Part shown: positions 15,154 through 25,269 of the stretch, one piece after another
How positions within the stretch are numbered: position 1 is the first letter of the stretch
How the letters are laid out: each line of letters begins with the position of its first letter
Notes under the pieces: generated by a model
What the model saw: the letters and a program-made list of their open reading frames with translations, nothing else
What the model was told of the DNA's origin: nothing
Databases searched by the model: none
DNA from: Pseudomonas monsensis
GTDB lineage: Bacteria > Pseudomonadota > Gammaproteobacteria > Pseudomonadales > Pseudomonadaceae
Assembly (NCBI RefSeq): GCF_014268495.2
Contig: NZ_CP077087.1
Span: 6,126,001 to 6,190,000, forward strand
Length of the DNA stretch: 64,000 nt
Reading direction: 5' to 3'
Position numbers and translations under genes: made by a program

Positions 15154-16149
15154 ATGAACTTACGCGCGCCTTCCATTCGACATGACGATTGCGACGAGCT
15201 GGCGGCCTTGTGCAAGGCCGGTGGCGACCCGCTGCGCCTGAATGTATTGCGCGCGCTGGCCAACGACTCGTTCGGGGTCCTGGAGCTGGCGCAGATTTTC
15301 GGCATCGGTCAGTCCGGCATGAGCCACCACCTCAAGGTGCTGGCCCAGGCCGATCTGGTGGCGACACGCCGCGAAGGCAACGCGATTTTCTATCGCCGCG
15401 CCCTGCCCCACCCCGAATTGCTCGGCGGCAAGCTGCACGCGGCATTGTTAGAAGAAGTCGACAATCTGGCACTGCCGGATGACGTGCAGGCGCGCATCGC
15501 TCAGGTACACGGACAACGTGAGGCCGCCAGCCAGGATTTTTTCGCACGTGTGGCGGAGAAGTTTCGCGCCCAGCAAGACCTGATCGCAGGCCTGCCGCAA
15601 TACCGTGACAGCGTGCTGGCCCTGCTCGACAAACTGAACTTCAATGGTGCTGCCACGGCCATTGAAGTCGGCCCCGGCGACGGTGCTTTCCTGCCGGAAC
15701 TGGCCCGCCGCTTCGGCACCGTCACCGCGCTGGACAACAGCCCGGCGATGCTCGAACTGGCGCGTCAGGTATGTGAACGTGAACAACTGGCTAACGTCAG
15801 CCTGCAATTGGCCGATGCATTGAATGGCATCAGCCTTCAGGCCGATTGCGTCGTATTGAATATGGTGTTGCACCATTTCGCCGCGCCGGCCGAAGCGCTC
15901 AAGCACATGGCCGGCCTGCTGCAACCGGGCGGTAGCCTGCTCGTGACAGAGTTATGTAGCCACAACCAGAGTTGGGCCAGGGAGGCCTGCGGTGATCTGT
16001 GGTTGGGGTTTGAACAGGACGATTTGGCCCGTTGGGCCACCGCTGCGGGGCTCGTTCCCGGGGACAGCCTCTATGTAGGCTTACGTAATGGTTTCCAGAT
16101 CCAGGTTCGCCACTTTCTGCGACCGGCTGGCGACACTCACCATCGGTAA
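15154..16149 (+). CDS. ArsR-type regulator fused to a SAM methyltransferase domain (SahR-like)
   Basis: 331 residues in two domains. The N-terminal winged helix (about 10-95; SFGVLELAQIFGIGQSGMSHHLKVL) is of ArsR/SmtB type. The C-terminal class I methyltransferase fold (about 150-310) shows AIEVGPGDGAFLPEL for SAM/SAH binding, TALDNSPAMLELARQ and a VLNMVLHHF motif IV. No metal-binding Cys cluster of ArsR is present. This architecture directly upstream of metK matches SahR, which senses S-adenosylhomocysteine and represses SAM-cycle genes. It probably represses itself and metK through the palindrome at 15087-15116. Whether it also methylates anything is unknown. Confidence 0.78.
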   Translation: MNLRAPSIRHDDCDELAALCKAGGDPLRLNVLRALANDSFGVLELAQIFGIGQSGMSHHLKVLAQADLVATRREGNAIFYRRALPHPELLGGKLHAALLEEVDNLALPDDVQARIAQVHGQREAASQDFFARVAEKFRAQQDLIAGLPQYRDSVLALLDKLNFNGAATAIEVGPGDGAFLPELARRFGTVTALDNSPAMLELARQVCEREQLANVSLQLADALNGISLQADCVVLNMVLHHFAAPAEALKHMAGLLQPGGSLLVTELCSHNQSWAREACGDLWLGFEQDDLARWATAAGLVPGDSLYVGLRNGFQIQVRHFLRPAGDTHHR

Positions 16150-16167
16150 ATTCAGGAAAACATCGAG

Positions 16168-17358
<1,191 letters not shown>

Positions 17359-17374
17359 GACGCCCTGGCGGTAC

Positions 17375-17413
17375 AAAAAAGCCCCGCACGGTTCGCGCCG
17401 TGCGGGGCTTTTT
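17375..17413 (+). terminator. metK terminator
   Basis: AAAAAAGCCCCGCACGG, a short loop, CCGTGCGGGGCTTTTT: a long GC stem and a T run. Confidence 0.93.
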
Positions 17414-17430
17414 CATGCGTGCGCAATACT

Positions 17431-17454
17431 CTGTGGGAGCGAGCCTGCTCGCTA
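17431..17454. repeat. Single REP element
   Basis: CTGTGGGAGCGAGCCTGCTC, an unpaired copy with one changed base against the usual GAGCTTGCTC. Confidence 0.75.
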
Positions 17455-17571
17455 GGTGCCCGAACAGACAACATGACTTTCCAATCGAAACACCCGGCAA
17501 AACACCCCGCCAACCCACTTCAAAATCCTCGCCTAGCCTTCAAGCATTCCCCCTGAGCAAGGACGCTCACC

Positions 17572-19248
17572 ATGCTTGCGACGCTGCGCCTGTTTTCAGT
17601 TGTTCTGCTGAGTTTCATCCACCTGATCGCTTACGCCGCCTGCCCCGAATGGCCTGCCGCCACCGCGCAAAACGAAATCACCGCCCTGCAAAAACAGATC
17701 GACCAATGGGACGAGGCCTATCATCGCGAAGGCCGTTCGCTGCTTGCCGACGACCTCTATGATCAAGCCCGCTTGCGGCTCAACGAATGGCGACAGTGTT
17801 TCCAGCGGCCAGCGGCGCCGCAACCTTTGCGCAGCGCAACGGGGCCCATCGCGCATCCGGTTGCACACACAGGCCTGGATAAACTTCATGAGGCGGCGGC
17901 GGTTCAAGCCTGGCTGCAGGACCGCCGGGATGTCTGGGTACAACCCAAGGTCGATGGCGTCGCAGTGACACTGAACTACCGTCGCGGCCTGTTGCAGCAG
18001 GCGATCAGTCGCGGTGACGGTAGCAGCGGCCAGGACTGGACGGCGTCAGCGCAAAAGATCCACGCCATTCCTCAACAACTGACGCAGCCCCTCGATCTGC
18101 TGGTCCAGGGCGAACTCTACTGGCGTCTGACTCAACATGTGCAGGCCCGCGCCGGCAGCGTCAACGCCCGCGCCACGGTTGCCGGACTGATGAGCCGGAA
18201 AACCCTGAGCGCCGAGCAGGCGGCCGGGATCGGTCTGTTCGTCTGGGATTGGCCACAGGGACCGGCGAGTCTGCCCGAAAGAATAGCGACGCTGGCGACA
18301 CTGGGTTTCGCCACGACAGCGCCATTCAGTCAGACCATCGCCAACCTTGAGGACGCACAAAAGTGGCGTGAGCACTGGTATCGATCACCACTGCCATTCG
18401 CCAGCGACGGCATTGTGCTGCGTCAAAGCCAGCGCCCACCGGCCGAGCGCTGGCAGGCGAGCGCGCCCTACTGGGCGGTGGCCTGGAAATACCCGTTTGC
18501 CCAGGCGCTGGCCGAGGTGCGCAAAGTGAATTTCAAAATCGGTCGCACCGGCCGCATCACACCCGTGCTGGAGCTGACGCCGATCATGCTCGATGACCGG
18601 GAGATAAAACGCGTGAGCGCCAGTTCGCTCAAGCGCTGGCAGACGCTGGATATCCGTCCCGGTGACCAAGTGGCAATCAGCCTGGCCGGGCTGACGATTC
18701 CACGGCTCGACAGCGTAGTACTGCGCACGACCGAGCGGGCCGACATTGACGTCCCCGACGCCCGTGATTTCCACGCCTTGAGTTGCTGGCAACCGACACC
18801 CGGTTGCGAAAGCCAGTTTCTCGCTCGCCTGACCTGGCTCAGTGGCAAGCAAGGTCTGGCGATGCAACATGTCGGCCGTGGCACCTGGGAGAAACTTCTC
18901 GAAACAGGCCACCTGAACAACCTGCTGGATTGGTTGACCCTCGACGCACCAGAGCTTGCTAACATTGCCGGCTTCGGCGAGCGCAGCAGCGAACGCCTGA
19001 TTCACAGTTTTCACAGTGCCCGCCAACGGCCCTTCGGCCAGTGGCTGAAAGCGCTGGGGTTACCGCCGACCGGCCAGGCACAACTGCCTGACTCATGGCA
19101 GGCGCTAGCCCGACGCGACACCGAACAATGGCAGGCTGAAGCCGGTATCGGCCCGGGACGCGCAGCGCAATTGAGCGCATTCTTTCGCGACCCGCAGGTA
19201 CTGGCCTTGAGCGAAACCCTACAGGCCGCCGGCATCGACGGTTTCTGA
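17572..19248 (+). CDS. NAD-dependent DNA ligase LigB
   Basis: A 558-residue ligase of the LigB type, shorter than LigA (about 670). The adenylation Lys is in the PKVDGVAVTLNY motif (about residue 126). GIGLFVWDWP, SDGIVLRQ and the WAVAWKYPF motif follow, then an OB-fold and HhH segments near LANIAGFGERSSERL. The C-terminal BRCT domain of LigA is absent and the zinc-finger cysteines are reduced to a CWQPTPGC pair. The N-terminus looks like a signal peptide (hydrophobic run to AYAAC), which is odd for a DNA enzyme but recurs in LigB. Single-gene unit. Confidence 0.92.
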   Translation: MLATLRLFSVVLLSFIHLIAYAACPEWPAATAQNEITALQKQIDQWDEAYHREGRSLLADDLYDQARLRLNEWRQCFQRPAAPQPLRSATGPIAHPVAHTGLDKLHEAAAVQAWLQDRRDVWVQPKVDGVAVTLNYRRGLLQQAISRGDGSSGQDWTASAQKIHAIPQQLTQPLDLLVQGELYWRLTQHVQARAGSVNARATVAGLMSRKTLSAEQAAGIGLFVWDWPQGPASLPERIATLATLGFATTAPFSQTIANLEDAQKWREHWYRSPLPFASDGIVLRQSQRPPAERWQASAPYWAVAWKYPFAQALAEVRKVNFKIGRTGRITPVLELTPIMLDDREIKRVSASSLKRWQTLDIRPGDQVAISLAGLTIPRLDSVVLRTTERADIDVPDARDFHALSCWQPTPGCESQFLARLTWLSGKQGLAMQHVGRGTWEKLLETGHLNNLLDWLTLDAPELANIAGFGERSSERLIHSFHSARQRPFGQWLKALGLPPTGQAQLPDSWQALARRDTEQWQAEAGIGPGRAAQLSAFFRDPQVLALSETLQAAGIDGF

Positions 19249-19343
19249 CTACGCGATCCCGGCACGCCGGGAACCCAACGGCCCCGAGGCGCTCCAACAG
19301 CGCAGTGCCCAACCGACCGATTGCCTTTGCACATGGAGCTTTT

Positions 19344-19739
19344 ATGAAATTTCTCGCACCGCTCGCCATGCTGACCCTTTGCGGCATCATGGCCGCCCCC
19401 GTGATGGCCGACGAAGACGCCCCGGGCCTGACCGGTTGCGCTGCCAAGAAGCAGGGCATCATGAACCAGATCGAGCAGGCCAAATCCCGCGGCAATGCCG
19501 ATCAACAGGCCGGCCTGGAAACAGCCCTGCGCGAAGTGACTGAACACTGCACCGACGCTGGCTTGAAGAAAGAACGCGAAAACAAGGTACTCGAAGCCAA
19601 ACACGAAGTGAGCCAGCGTCAGGCTGACCTCGACAAAGCCATGAAGAAAGGCGATCCGGAGAAGATCAACAAGCGCAAGGACAAGCTCGCCGAGTCGCGC
19701 AAGGAACTGCAGGATGCGCTGGACCAAATCGACAAGTAA
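19344..19739 (+). CDS. DUF1090 (YqjC-like) periplasmic protein
   Basis: 131 residues with a Sec signal peptide (MKFLAPLAMLTLCGIMAAPVMA, cleavage about residue 22). The mature protein is highly charged and mostly helical, with a coiled-coil-like pattern from about residue 75 to the end (EAKHEVSQRQADLDKAMKKG). Two Cys (TGCAAKK and EHCTDAG) could form a disulfide. The family is of unknown function. Start ATG at 19344 is set by the signal peptide and a GGAG site; an upstream in-frame extension was dropped. Confidence 0.85.
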   Translation: MKFLAPLAMLTLCGIMAAPVMADEDAPGLTGCAAKKQGIMNQIEQAKSRGNADQQAGLETALREVTEHCTDAGLKKERENKVLEAKHEVSQRQADLDKAMKKGDPEKINKRKDKLAESRKELQDALDQIDK

Positions 19740-19745
19740 CCGATG

Positions 19746-19783
19746 CCCCTGTGGCGAGGGAGCAAGCGCCCTCGCCACAGGGG
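19746..19783. terminator. Palindrome between convergent genes
   Basis: CCCCTGTGGCGAGGG and its complement around a short centre: a 15-base stem between the DUF1090 and cytochrome c' genes. The arms belong to the GTGGCGAGGG repeat family; it is a likely bidirectional terminator although no long T run follows. Confidence 0.6.
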
Positions 19784-19811
19784 CTTAGTTGTCTCAGCCC
19801 CCCTCATGCAA

Positions 19812-20261
19812 TCAATGATCGCGAAATTCCTTATGGCAAGCGCTGCAGGCATCTTCAACTTTCTGCACCGCAGGCCCGAGGTTGCTGGCCTTGTACGGCT
19901 GAACCTGGCTGGCGATCACCAATTCACCGGTGGCCGCCTCAAGGTTGCGAGCCAGTTCCTGAAAGCGGGCCTGACGCGACCAGACTTCGTCCTTGGCGCT
20001 GCTGTGATCGGCTTCGCGCACCTGCGGGAAATGCTTCCACGGCTCATGGGACAGCGCATCGAGTTTCACCGCACCGTCGGCGAACTTCGGCCCGTCGAAC
20101 GCAATGCGCCCACGCAACATGCCACCGAGCTCTTCGCCGGTCTTGAGCATCTGCTTGAAGATCGCCTTGCGCTGGCCCAACGGGGAATTCGGATCGACAC
20201 CGCCACAGGCGGACAGGGTCAGGCAGGCCAGCAATACAACAGCAATTCGTTTAAGAGTCAT
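19812..20261 (-). CDS. Cytochrome c' type lipoprotein
   Basis: 149 residues. Signal peptide with lipobox LSAC (Cys about residue 19), then a four-helix-bundle-like protein ending in the heme-binding CSACHKEFRDH, the C-terminal CxxCH position typical of cytochrome c'/c556. An N-terminal Met (FKQML) may be the axial ligand. It is expected on the periplasmic side of a membrane as an electron carrier or gas-binding protein. It is convergent with the DUF1090 gene. No electron-transfer partner is adjacent. Confidence 0.85.
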   Translation of the reverse strand: MTLKRIAVVLLACLTLSACGGVDPNSPLGQRKAIFKQMLKTGEELGGMLRGRIAFDGPKFADGAVKLDALSHEPWKHFPQVREADHSSAKDEVWSRQARFQELARNLEAATGELVIASQVQPYKASNLGPAVQKVEDACSACHKEFRDH

Positions 20262-20389
20262 GGCGGCTTCAGGTCACGGAATTCGGCGGCCAGTATCCTC
20301 GCCTCCCCGACAAACACCAATAGCCCTATTAAAAATACGGGTTGTTCGAGCGCATGGAGCACTCGGGCGACCGGCACAGGAATCACTCC

Positions 20390-21574
20390 ATGAACAGCCG
20401 TTTCAAGGCCTGGCGTCACCCACTGATCGCAACCCTGCCGCTGCTGGCAATCCTTGCCGGCTGTACGGGCGGCGACAATGCCAAACCGAAAACCCACGCC
20501 TTGGCCACCTATTCCAGCGCCACCTGGGAATCCCTGCCGGCGGTGTCCGACAGCGATCTGGTCGCCGGTTTCGGCTCATGGCGCAGCGCTTGCACCCGAC
20601 TCAAAGCTGATCCGGTCTGGGGTGGCACGTGCGCCGCGGCAACCAACGTGCCGCAGAGCGCCAACGAGATTCGCGCGTTCCTCAAGCAGAACCTCGATGT
20701 GTTCGGTCTGCGCGCCGAGCATGACAACCCCAACGGCCTGATCACCGGTTACTACGAACCGGTCTACCCTGGCAGCCTGACGCCCACCGACGTGGCCAAC
20801 GTGCCGGTGTATGGCGTGCCGGAAGACATGATCATCGTCTCGCTGGAGAGCATTTATCCGGAACTCAAGGGCAAACGCCTGCGTGGCCGTCTCGAAGGTC
20901 GAGTGCTCAAGCCTTACGACGACGCGGCGACCATCGAATCCAAAGGCGTCAAAGCGCCGGTGGTGGCCTACCTGACCGATCCGATGAACCTGCAGTTTTT
21001 GCAGATCCAGGGTTCAGGGCGGATTCAGACACCGGATGGCAAGCAACTGCGCATCGCCTACGCCGACCAGAACGGCCACCCGTACCGGCCCATCGGCCGC
21101 TGGCTGGTGGAGCAGGGCGAGTTGAAGAAAGAAGACGTGACCATGGGCGCGATCAGCAACTGGGCCAAGGCCAACCCGTCGCGCATTCCGGAACTGCTGG
21201 GCAGCAACCCGAGCTACGTGTTCTTCACCCGCAACCCGGACAGCAACGAAGGCCCGCGTGGCTCGCTGAATGTGCCGCTGACCGCCGGTTACAGCGCCGC
21301 CGTGGATCGCAAGGTGATTCCGCTGGGTAGCCTGTTGTGGCTGTCGACCACGAAACCGGATGGCACCGCACTGGTTCGCCCGGTTGCGGCGCAGGACACT
21401 GGCGGCGCGATCGCCGGCGAGGTGCGTGCGGACCTGTTCTGGGGCACGGGCGATGCAGCCGGGCAACTGGCCGGGGACATGAAACAGCAGGGGCAGATCT
21501 GGATGCTCTGGCCCAAGGGAGCGGCGCTGCCGCAAGTGCCGCAGGTGGCGGATGCCCCCAAGGACAAATCCTGA
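20390..21574 (+). CDS. Membrane-bound lytic murein transglycosylase A
   Basis: A 394-residue outer-membrane lipoprotein (signal to LAGC, Cys about residue 25) that cleaves peptidoglycan to 1,6-anhydro-muropeptides. Seen: the MltA barrel motif LITGYYEPVYPGS, VAYLTDPMNLQFLQIQGSGR, and the C-terminal 3D domain, with the catalytic Asp in VAAQDTGGAI and in VRADLFWGTG. Start ATG at 20390 is chosen for the lipoprotein signal and an AGGAA site. Confidence 0.95.
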   Translation: MNSRFKAWRHPLIATLPLLAILAGCTGGDNAKPKTHALATYSSATWESLPAVSDSDLVAGFGSWRSACTRLKADPVWGGTCAAATNVPQSANEIRAFLKQNLDVFGLRAEHDNPNGLITGYYEPVYPGSLTPTDVANVPVYGVPEDMIIVSLESIYPELKGKRLRGRLEGRVLKPYDDAATIESKGVKAPVVAYLTDPMNLQFLQIQGSGRIQTPDGKQLRIAYADQNGHPYRPIGRWLVEQGELKKEDVTMGAISNWAKANPSRIPELLGSNPSYVFFTRNPDSNEGPRGSLNVPLTAGYSAAVDRKVIPLGSLLWLSTTKPDGTALVRPVAAQDTGGAIAGEVRADLFWGTGDAAGQLAGDMKQQGQIWMLWPKGAALPQVPQVADAPKDKS

Positions 21575-21600
21575 GATGTTTGTTGCCTGATCAATCGCCA

Positions 21601-21689
21601 TCGCGGGCAAGCCCGCTCCCACAGTAATTGATGGTGACCACATATTTTGTGTACACCAAAAAACCTTGTGGGAGCGGGCTTGCCCGCGA
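21601..21689. repeat. REPIN (GGGC variant)
   Basis: TCGCGGGCAAGCCCGCTCCC facing GGGAGCGGGCTTGCCCGCGA. This is the GGGC/GCCC variant of the REP in this genome, where others read GAGC/GCTC. Confidence 0.9.
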
Positions 21690-21713
21690 TGAGACCAGCA
21701 GCAACACCAATAA

Positions 21714-22097
21714 TCAAACAGACACAAAGAAGAACGCGGCAATCAGCCCCATCCCGACAAACCACACCAGCGACCGCAGAATTGCCCAGTCCGCCAGGTA
21801 GCAGATGATGTACAGCAGGCGACTGGTGATAAACATCACCGCCAGCACATTCACCGTCACCAACTGCGCCGTGCCCACCAGATGCGCGACGATCACCGCG
21901 GCGGCAAACGCCGGCATCACTTCAAAACTGTTGAGTTGCGCTGCATGCGCCCGTCGTGCCACGCCGCCCACGCTTTCGAGAAAATCCCGAGGATCATGGT
22001 TGTCACTCAGCCGGAAACCGCCCGCGGCCTTGGCCACAATCGTGCACACATAGGGCAGAAAAATCGCGATCAACACACACCACAGAGCCACCGTCAT
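21714..22097 (-). CDS. MAPEG family membrane protein
   Basis: 127 residues with four hydrophobic helices, the pattern of MAPEG proteins. SVGGVARRAHAAQLNSFEVMPAFAAAVIVAHL carries the family's conserved Arg/Asn/Glu segment. Eukaryotic members conjugate glutathione; the substrate of the short bacterial members is unknown. It lies 39 bases downstream of an EamA transporter gene on the same strand. Confidence 0.85.
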   Translation of the reverse strand: MTVALWCVLIAIFLPYVCTIVAKAAGGFRLSDNHDPRDFLESVGGVARRAHAAQLNSFEVMPAFAAAVIVAHLVGTAQLVTVNVLAVMFITSRLLYIICYLADWAILRSLVWFVGMGLIAAFFFVSV

Positions 22098-22136
22098 AAC
22101 GCCGTCCTTTTTTCGAGTTATAGAATTCGCGAGCGG

Positions 22137-22970
22137 TCAGAACTTCATGACCAGCATGCCGATCAGCACCAGCCCACAGGCTAAGAGCCGTGGCCGGCCG
22201 AAAGGTTCTTTCAAGTAGCGCATGCCGAACAGCACCACCAGAATCACGCTGATCTCGCGCAATGCCGCCGCTTCCGCAATCGAGCCCAACTGCATCGCCC
22301 ACAGCACCAGAGCGTAGCTGAACAACACGCAGAACCCGACGGCCAGCCCCAGCTTCCATTGCTCACGCCAGAACTGCATGAACGCCGGGCGCTTGGCGAC
22401 CCACGCCAGCAGTGGAAATGGCCAGGCGCTGAGCAGCGTGACCCAGACCAGGTAATCGAGCGGGTGCGACCAGCGCCGCAACGCCTGGCCATCTATGTAG
22501 GTGTAGCAACCGATGCACAAGCCGATCAGCGCCACCACCGGCAGCATCGACCACGGCAAGTGTTTCCCGCCGCCGCCCTGCCAGAGCAGGCAAACCATGC
22601 CAAACGGAATAAACATGATCCCGAAGATCTGCTGCGTGGTGAGCACCTCACCGGCGAAGATCAGGGTCAGCGCCAACACCACCAATGGCGACAGTCCGCG
22701 CATCAGCGGATAGACCAAGCCGAGATCGCCGACCCGGTAGGCCTGAATCAACAAATAGCGATAGAGCAGTTCAAACGCCGCCGACGCAAGAATCCACGGC
22801 CAGATTTCAACCGGCGGCAAGCTCACGAACGGCAACGCAATGGCGACGACCAGCAGCGCCACGGTGTCCATGCACGCCACCACCAGCAGCCGCTCGGCGC
22901 TGAATTTGATCAGGGTATTCCACGCCGCATGCAACAGCGCCGCCACCAACACCAGAGCTGTCGCCAGCAC
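22137..22970 (-). CDS. EamA/DMT family transporter
   Basis: 277 residues with about ten transmembrane helices in two repeated halves, as in drug/metabolite transporters. PLMRGLSPLVVLALTLIFAGEVLT (end of the first half) and GSIAEAAALREISVILVVLFGMRYLKEPFG (second half) are the usual EamA signatures. Substrate unknown. Cotranscription with the MAPEG gene is likely. Confidence 0.87.
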   Translation of the reverse strand: MLATALVLVAALLHAAWNTLIKFSAERLLVVACMDTVALLVVAIALPFVSLPPVEIWPWILASAAFELLYRYLLIQAYRVGDLGLVYPLMRGLSPLVVLALTLIFAGEVLTTQQIFGIMFIPFGMVCLLWQGGGGKHLPWSMLPVVALIGLCIGCYTYIDGQALRRWSHPLDYLVWVTLLSAWPFPLLAWVAKRPAFMQFWREQWKLGLAVGFCVLFSYALVLWAMQLGSIAEAAALREISVILVVLFGMRYLKEPFGRPRLLACGLVLIGMLVMKF

Positions 22971-23182
22971 GTCCCACTCCTTATTGTTGTTATCCAGCCA
23001 ATTAGTCAGATTATTGATTCGCGATGTGTCAGCAGCTGTTTATACTGCAAGCGACCACGCCGCACTCAGTTGCGCAAAGAAAAATACCAATAATTCCCGC
23101 CGGCACCGCACTCCTTCGAGATCGGTCGACGGCCTGCGTATGCCTGATCAAAGCGTCAAGACTACTGACAGAGACCTTGCGC

Positions 23183-24352
23183 ATGCCACTCGCCTTGCTT
23201 GCACTCGCTGTTGCCGCATTCGGCATCGGCACGACTGAATTCGTGATCATGGGTCTGTTGCCCGATGTCGCCCGCGACCTTGCCGTAAGCATCCCTCACG
23301 CCGGACTGTTGATTACCGGGTACGCCCTGGGTGTGGTGTTCGGCGCACCGATCCTCGCCATCGGTACCGCCAACATGCCGCGCAAGGCGACGTTGCTGGG
23401 CATGACGCTGATGTTCATCCTCGGCAACGTGCTCTGCGCACTCGCGCCGAACTACGCGACGCTGATGGCGGCGCGGGTGGTCACCGCGTTGTGTCACGGT
23501 GCGTTTTTCGGCATTGGCTCGGTGGTGGCCGCCGGACTGGTCGCACCGAACAAACGCGCGCAGGCCATTGCGATGATGTTCACCGGCCTGACCCTGGCCA
23601 ATGTGCTCGGCGTGCCCTTGGGCACCGCGCTCGGCCAATACGCCGGTTGGCGCTCGACCTTCTGGGCGGTGTCGGTGATCGGCGTGATCGCCGCTCTCGC
23701 GCAATGGCTGTGGCTGCCGAAACACATCGCGATGGACAAGGCCAACCTCGCCAGCGAGTTCAAGGTGCTGGGCAAGGTCAACGTGTTGCTGGCACTGGGT
23801 ATGAGCGTGCTGGCATCGACCAGCCTGTTCAGTGTGTTCACGTACATTGCACCGATCCTGCAGGACATCACCGGCGTCAGCCCCCACGGCGTGACGGTGA
23901 TGCTGCTGTTGTTCGGCGTCGGCCTGACCGGCGGCAGCATGCTCGGTGGCCGCCTGGCCGACAGCCGTCTGTTGCCATCGCTGGTGGGTGTGGCGCTGGC
24001 GGTGGTGGTGATTCTGGCGGCGTTCAGCCAGACCAGCCGCTCGGTGATTCCGGCGGCGATCACACTGGTGCTGTGGGGCATTTTCGCCTTTGCACTGTGC
24101 CCGATCCTGCAACTGCTGATCATCGACCAGGCCCATGAGGCGCCGAACCTCGGCTCGACCTTGAACCAGAGCGCGTTCAATCTTGGTAACGCGACGGGCG
24201 CGTGGATCGGCGGGTTGGTGGTTGCCAGTGGCGCAGATCTGGCGGACTTGCCGTGGACCGGCGCGCTGGTCGGCGTGCTGACGGTGCTGACGGCGCTGTT
24301 TTTCATCTATCTGCAACGTCGTGGCACGGCTGCGGTCAATGTGTCCGGCTAG
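23183..24352 (+). CDS. MFS transporter (DHA1/AraJ-like)
   Basis: 389 residues, about 12 transmembrane helices. Seen: FGIGTTEFVIMGLLPDVA in helix 1, the motif-A-like NMPRKATLLG loop after helix 2, and ALNQSAFNLGNATGAWIGG-like residues in helix 11, typical of AraJ/YdhP sugar or drug efflux proteins. The start at 23183 leaves helix 1 at the N-terminus as in the family. A longer frame from 23024 adds 53 non-family residues and was rejected. Divergent from the EamA gene. Substrate unknown. Confidence 0.88.
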   Translation: MPLALLALAVAAFGIGTTEFVIMGLLPDVARDLAVSIPHAGLLITGYALGVVFGAPILAIGTANMPRKATLLGMTLMFILGNVLCALAPNYATLMAARVVTALCHGAFFGIGSVVAAGLVAPNKRAQAIAMMFTGLTLANVLGVPLGTALGQYAGWRSTFWAVSVIGVIAALAQWLWLPKHIAMDKANLASEFKVLGKVNVLLALGMSVLASTSLFSVFTYIAPILQDITGVSPHGVTVMLLLFGVGLTGGSMLGGRLADSRLLPSLVGVALAVVVILAAFSQTSRSVIPAAITLVLWGIFAFALCPILQLLIIDQAHEAPNLGSTLNQSAFNLGNATGAWIGGLVVASGADLADLPWTGALVGVLTVLTALFFIYLQRRGTAAVNVSG

Positions 24353-24353
24353 C

Positions 24354-25178
24354 CCTCACCCTAACCCTCTCCCAGAGGGAGAGGGGACTGAAAGGGGGAT
24401 GCTTCAGAAGTCCGCCGACCTGAACGCGCATTGCCGAATCTACAATCGAGCCGGTTATTCCGCTCGATACATCCCGCAAGACAATAAGGTCGGCTACCTC
24501 TCCCTCCGGGAGAGGGGACGGAACGGGGATGCTTCAGAAGTAAGCCGACCTGAACGCGCATTGCCGAATCCATAATCGACCCGGTTATTCAGGTCGATAC
24601 ATCCCGCAAGACAATAAGGTCGGCTCCCTCTCCCTCCGGGAGAGGGGACTGAACGGGAATGCTTCAGAAGTCCGCCGACCTGAACGCGCATTGCCGAATC
24701 TACAATCGACCCGGTTATTCAGGTCGATACATCCCGCAAGACAATAAGGTCGGCTCCCTCTCCCTCCGGGAGAGGGGACGGAACGGGGATGCTTCAGAAG
24801 TAAGCCGACCTGAACGCGCATTGCCGAATCTACAATCGACCCGGTTATTCAGGTCGATACATCCCGCAAGACAATAAGGTCGGCTCCCTTTCCCTCCGGG
24901 AGAGGGGACTGAACGGGGATGCTTCAGAAGTAAGCCGACCTGAACGCGCATTGCCGAATCTACAATCGACCCGGTTATTCCGCTCGATACATCCCGCAGG
25001 ACAATAAGGTCGGCTCCCTCTCCCTCCGGGAGAGGGGACTGAACGGGGATGCTTCAGAAGTACGCCGACCTGAACGCGCATTGCCGAATCTACAATCGAC
25101 CCGGTTATTCCGCTCGATACATCCCGCAAGACAATAAGGTCGGCTCCCTCTCCCTCCGGGAGAGGGCTGGGGTGAGGG
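24354..25178. repeat. Tandem array B, six 130-bp periods
   Basis: The block GCTTCAGAAG recurs at 24401, 24531, 24661, 24791, 24921 and 25051, exactly 130 bases apart. The array is bounded by CCCTCACCCTAACCCTCTCC on the left and GGGAGAGGGCTGGGGTGAGG on the right, an inverted pair. Units differ at a few positions (tccgccg/taagccg/tacgccg, aggtcg/cgctcg), so they are not freshly identical. Reverse-complemented, the unit matches array A (GACCTTATTGTCTTGCG, GTCGATT). No spacers of CRISPR kind. Confidence 0.92.
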
Positions 25179-25269
25179 AAGCTTGTGTCCTCAGTCGCTC
25201 TCAGCCCATCAAACTCCAGCGCCCAAGCACCGGGCGCGTTCCACTCACCCTTCATCCAAAGGACCCCGG

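Noticed and set aside
23024..23182. N-terminal extension of the MFS transporter
   Set aside because: The added residues are not family-like and place helix 1 far from the N-terminus.
24354..25178. CRISPR-like periodicity
   Set aside because: The whole 130-bp period is repeated and there are no short repeats with unique spacers or cas genes.
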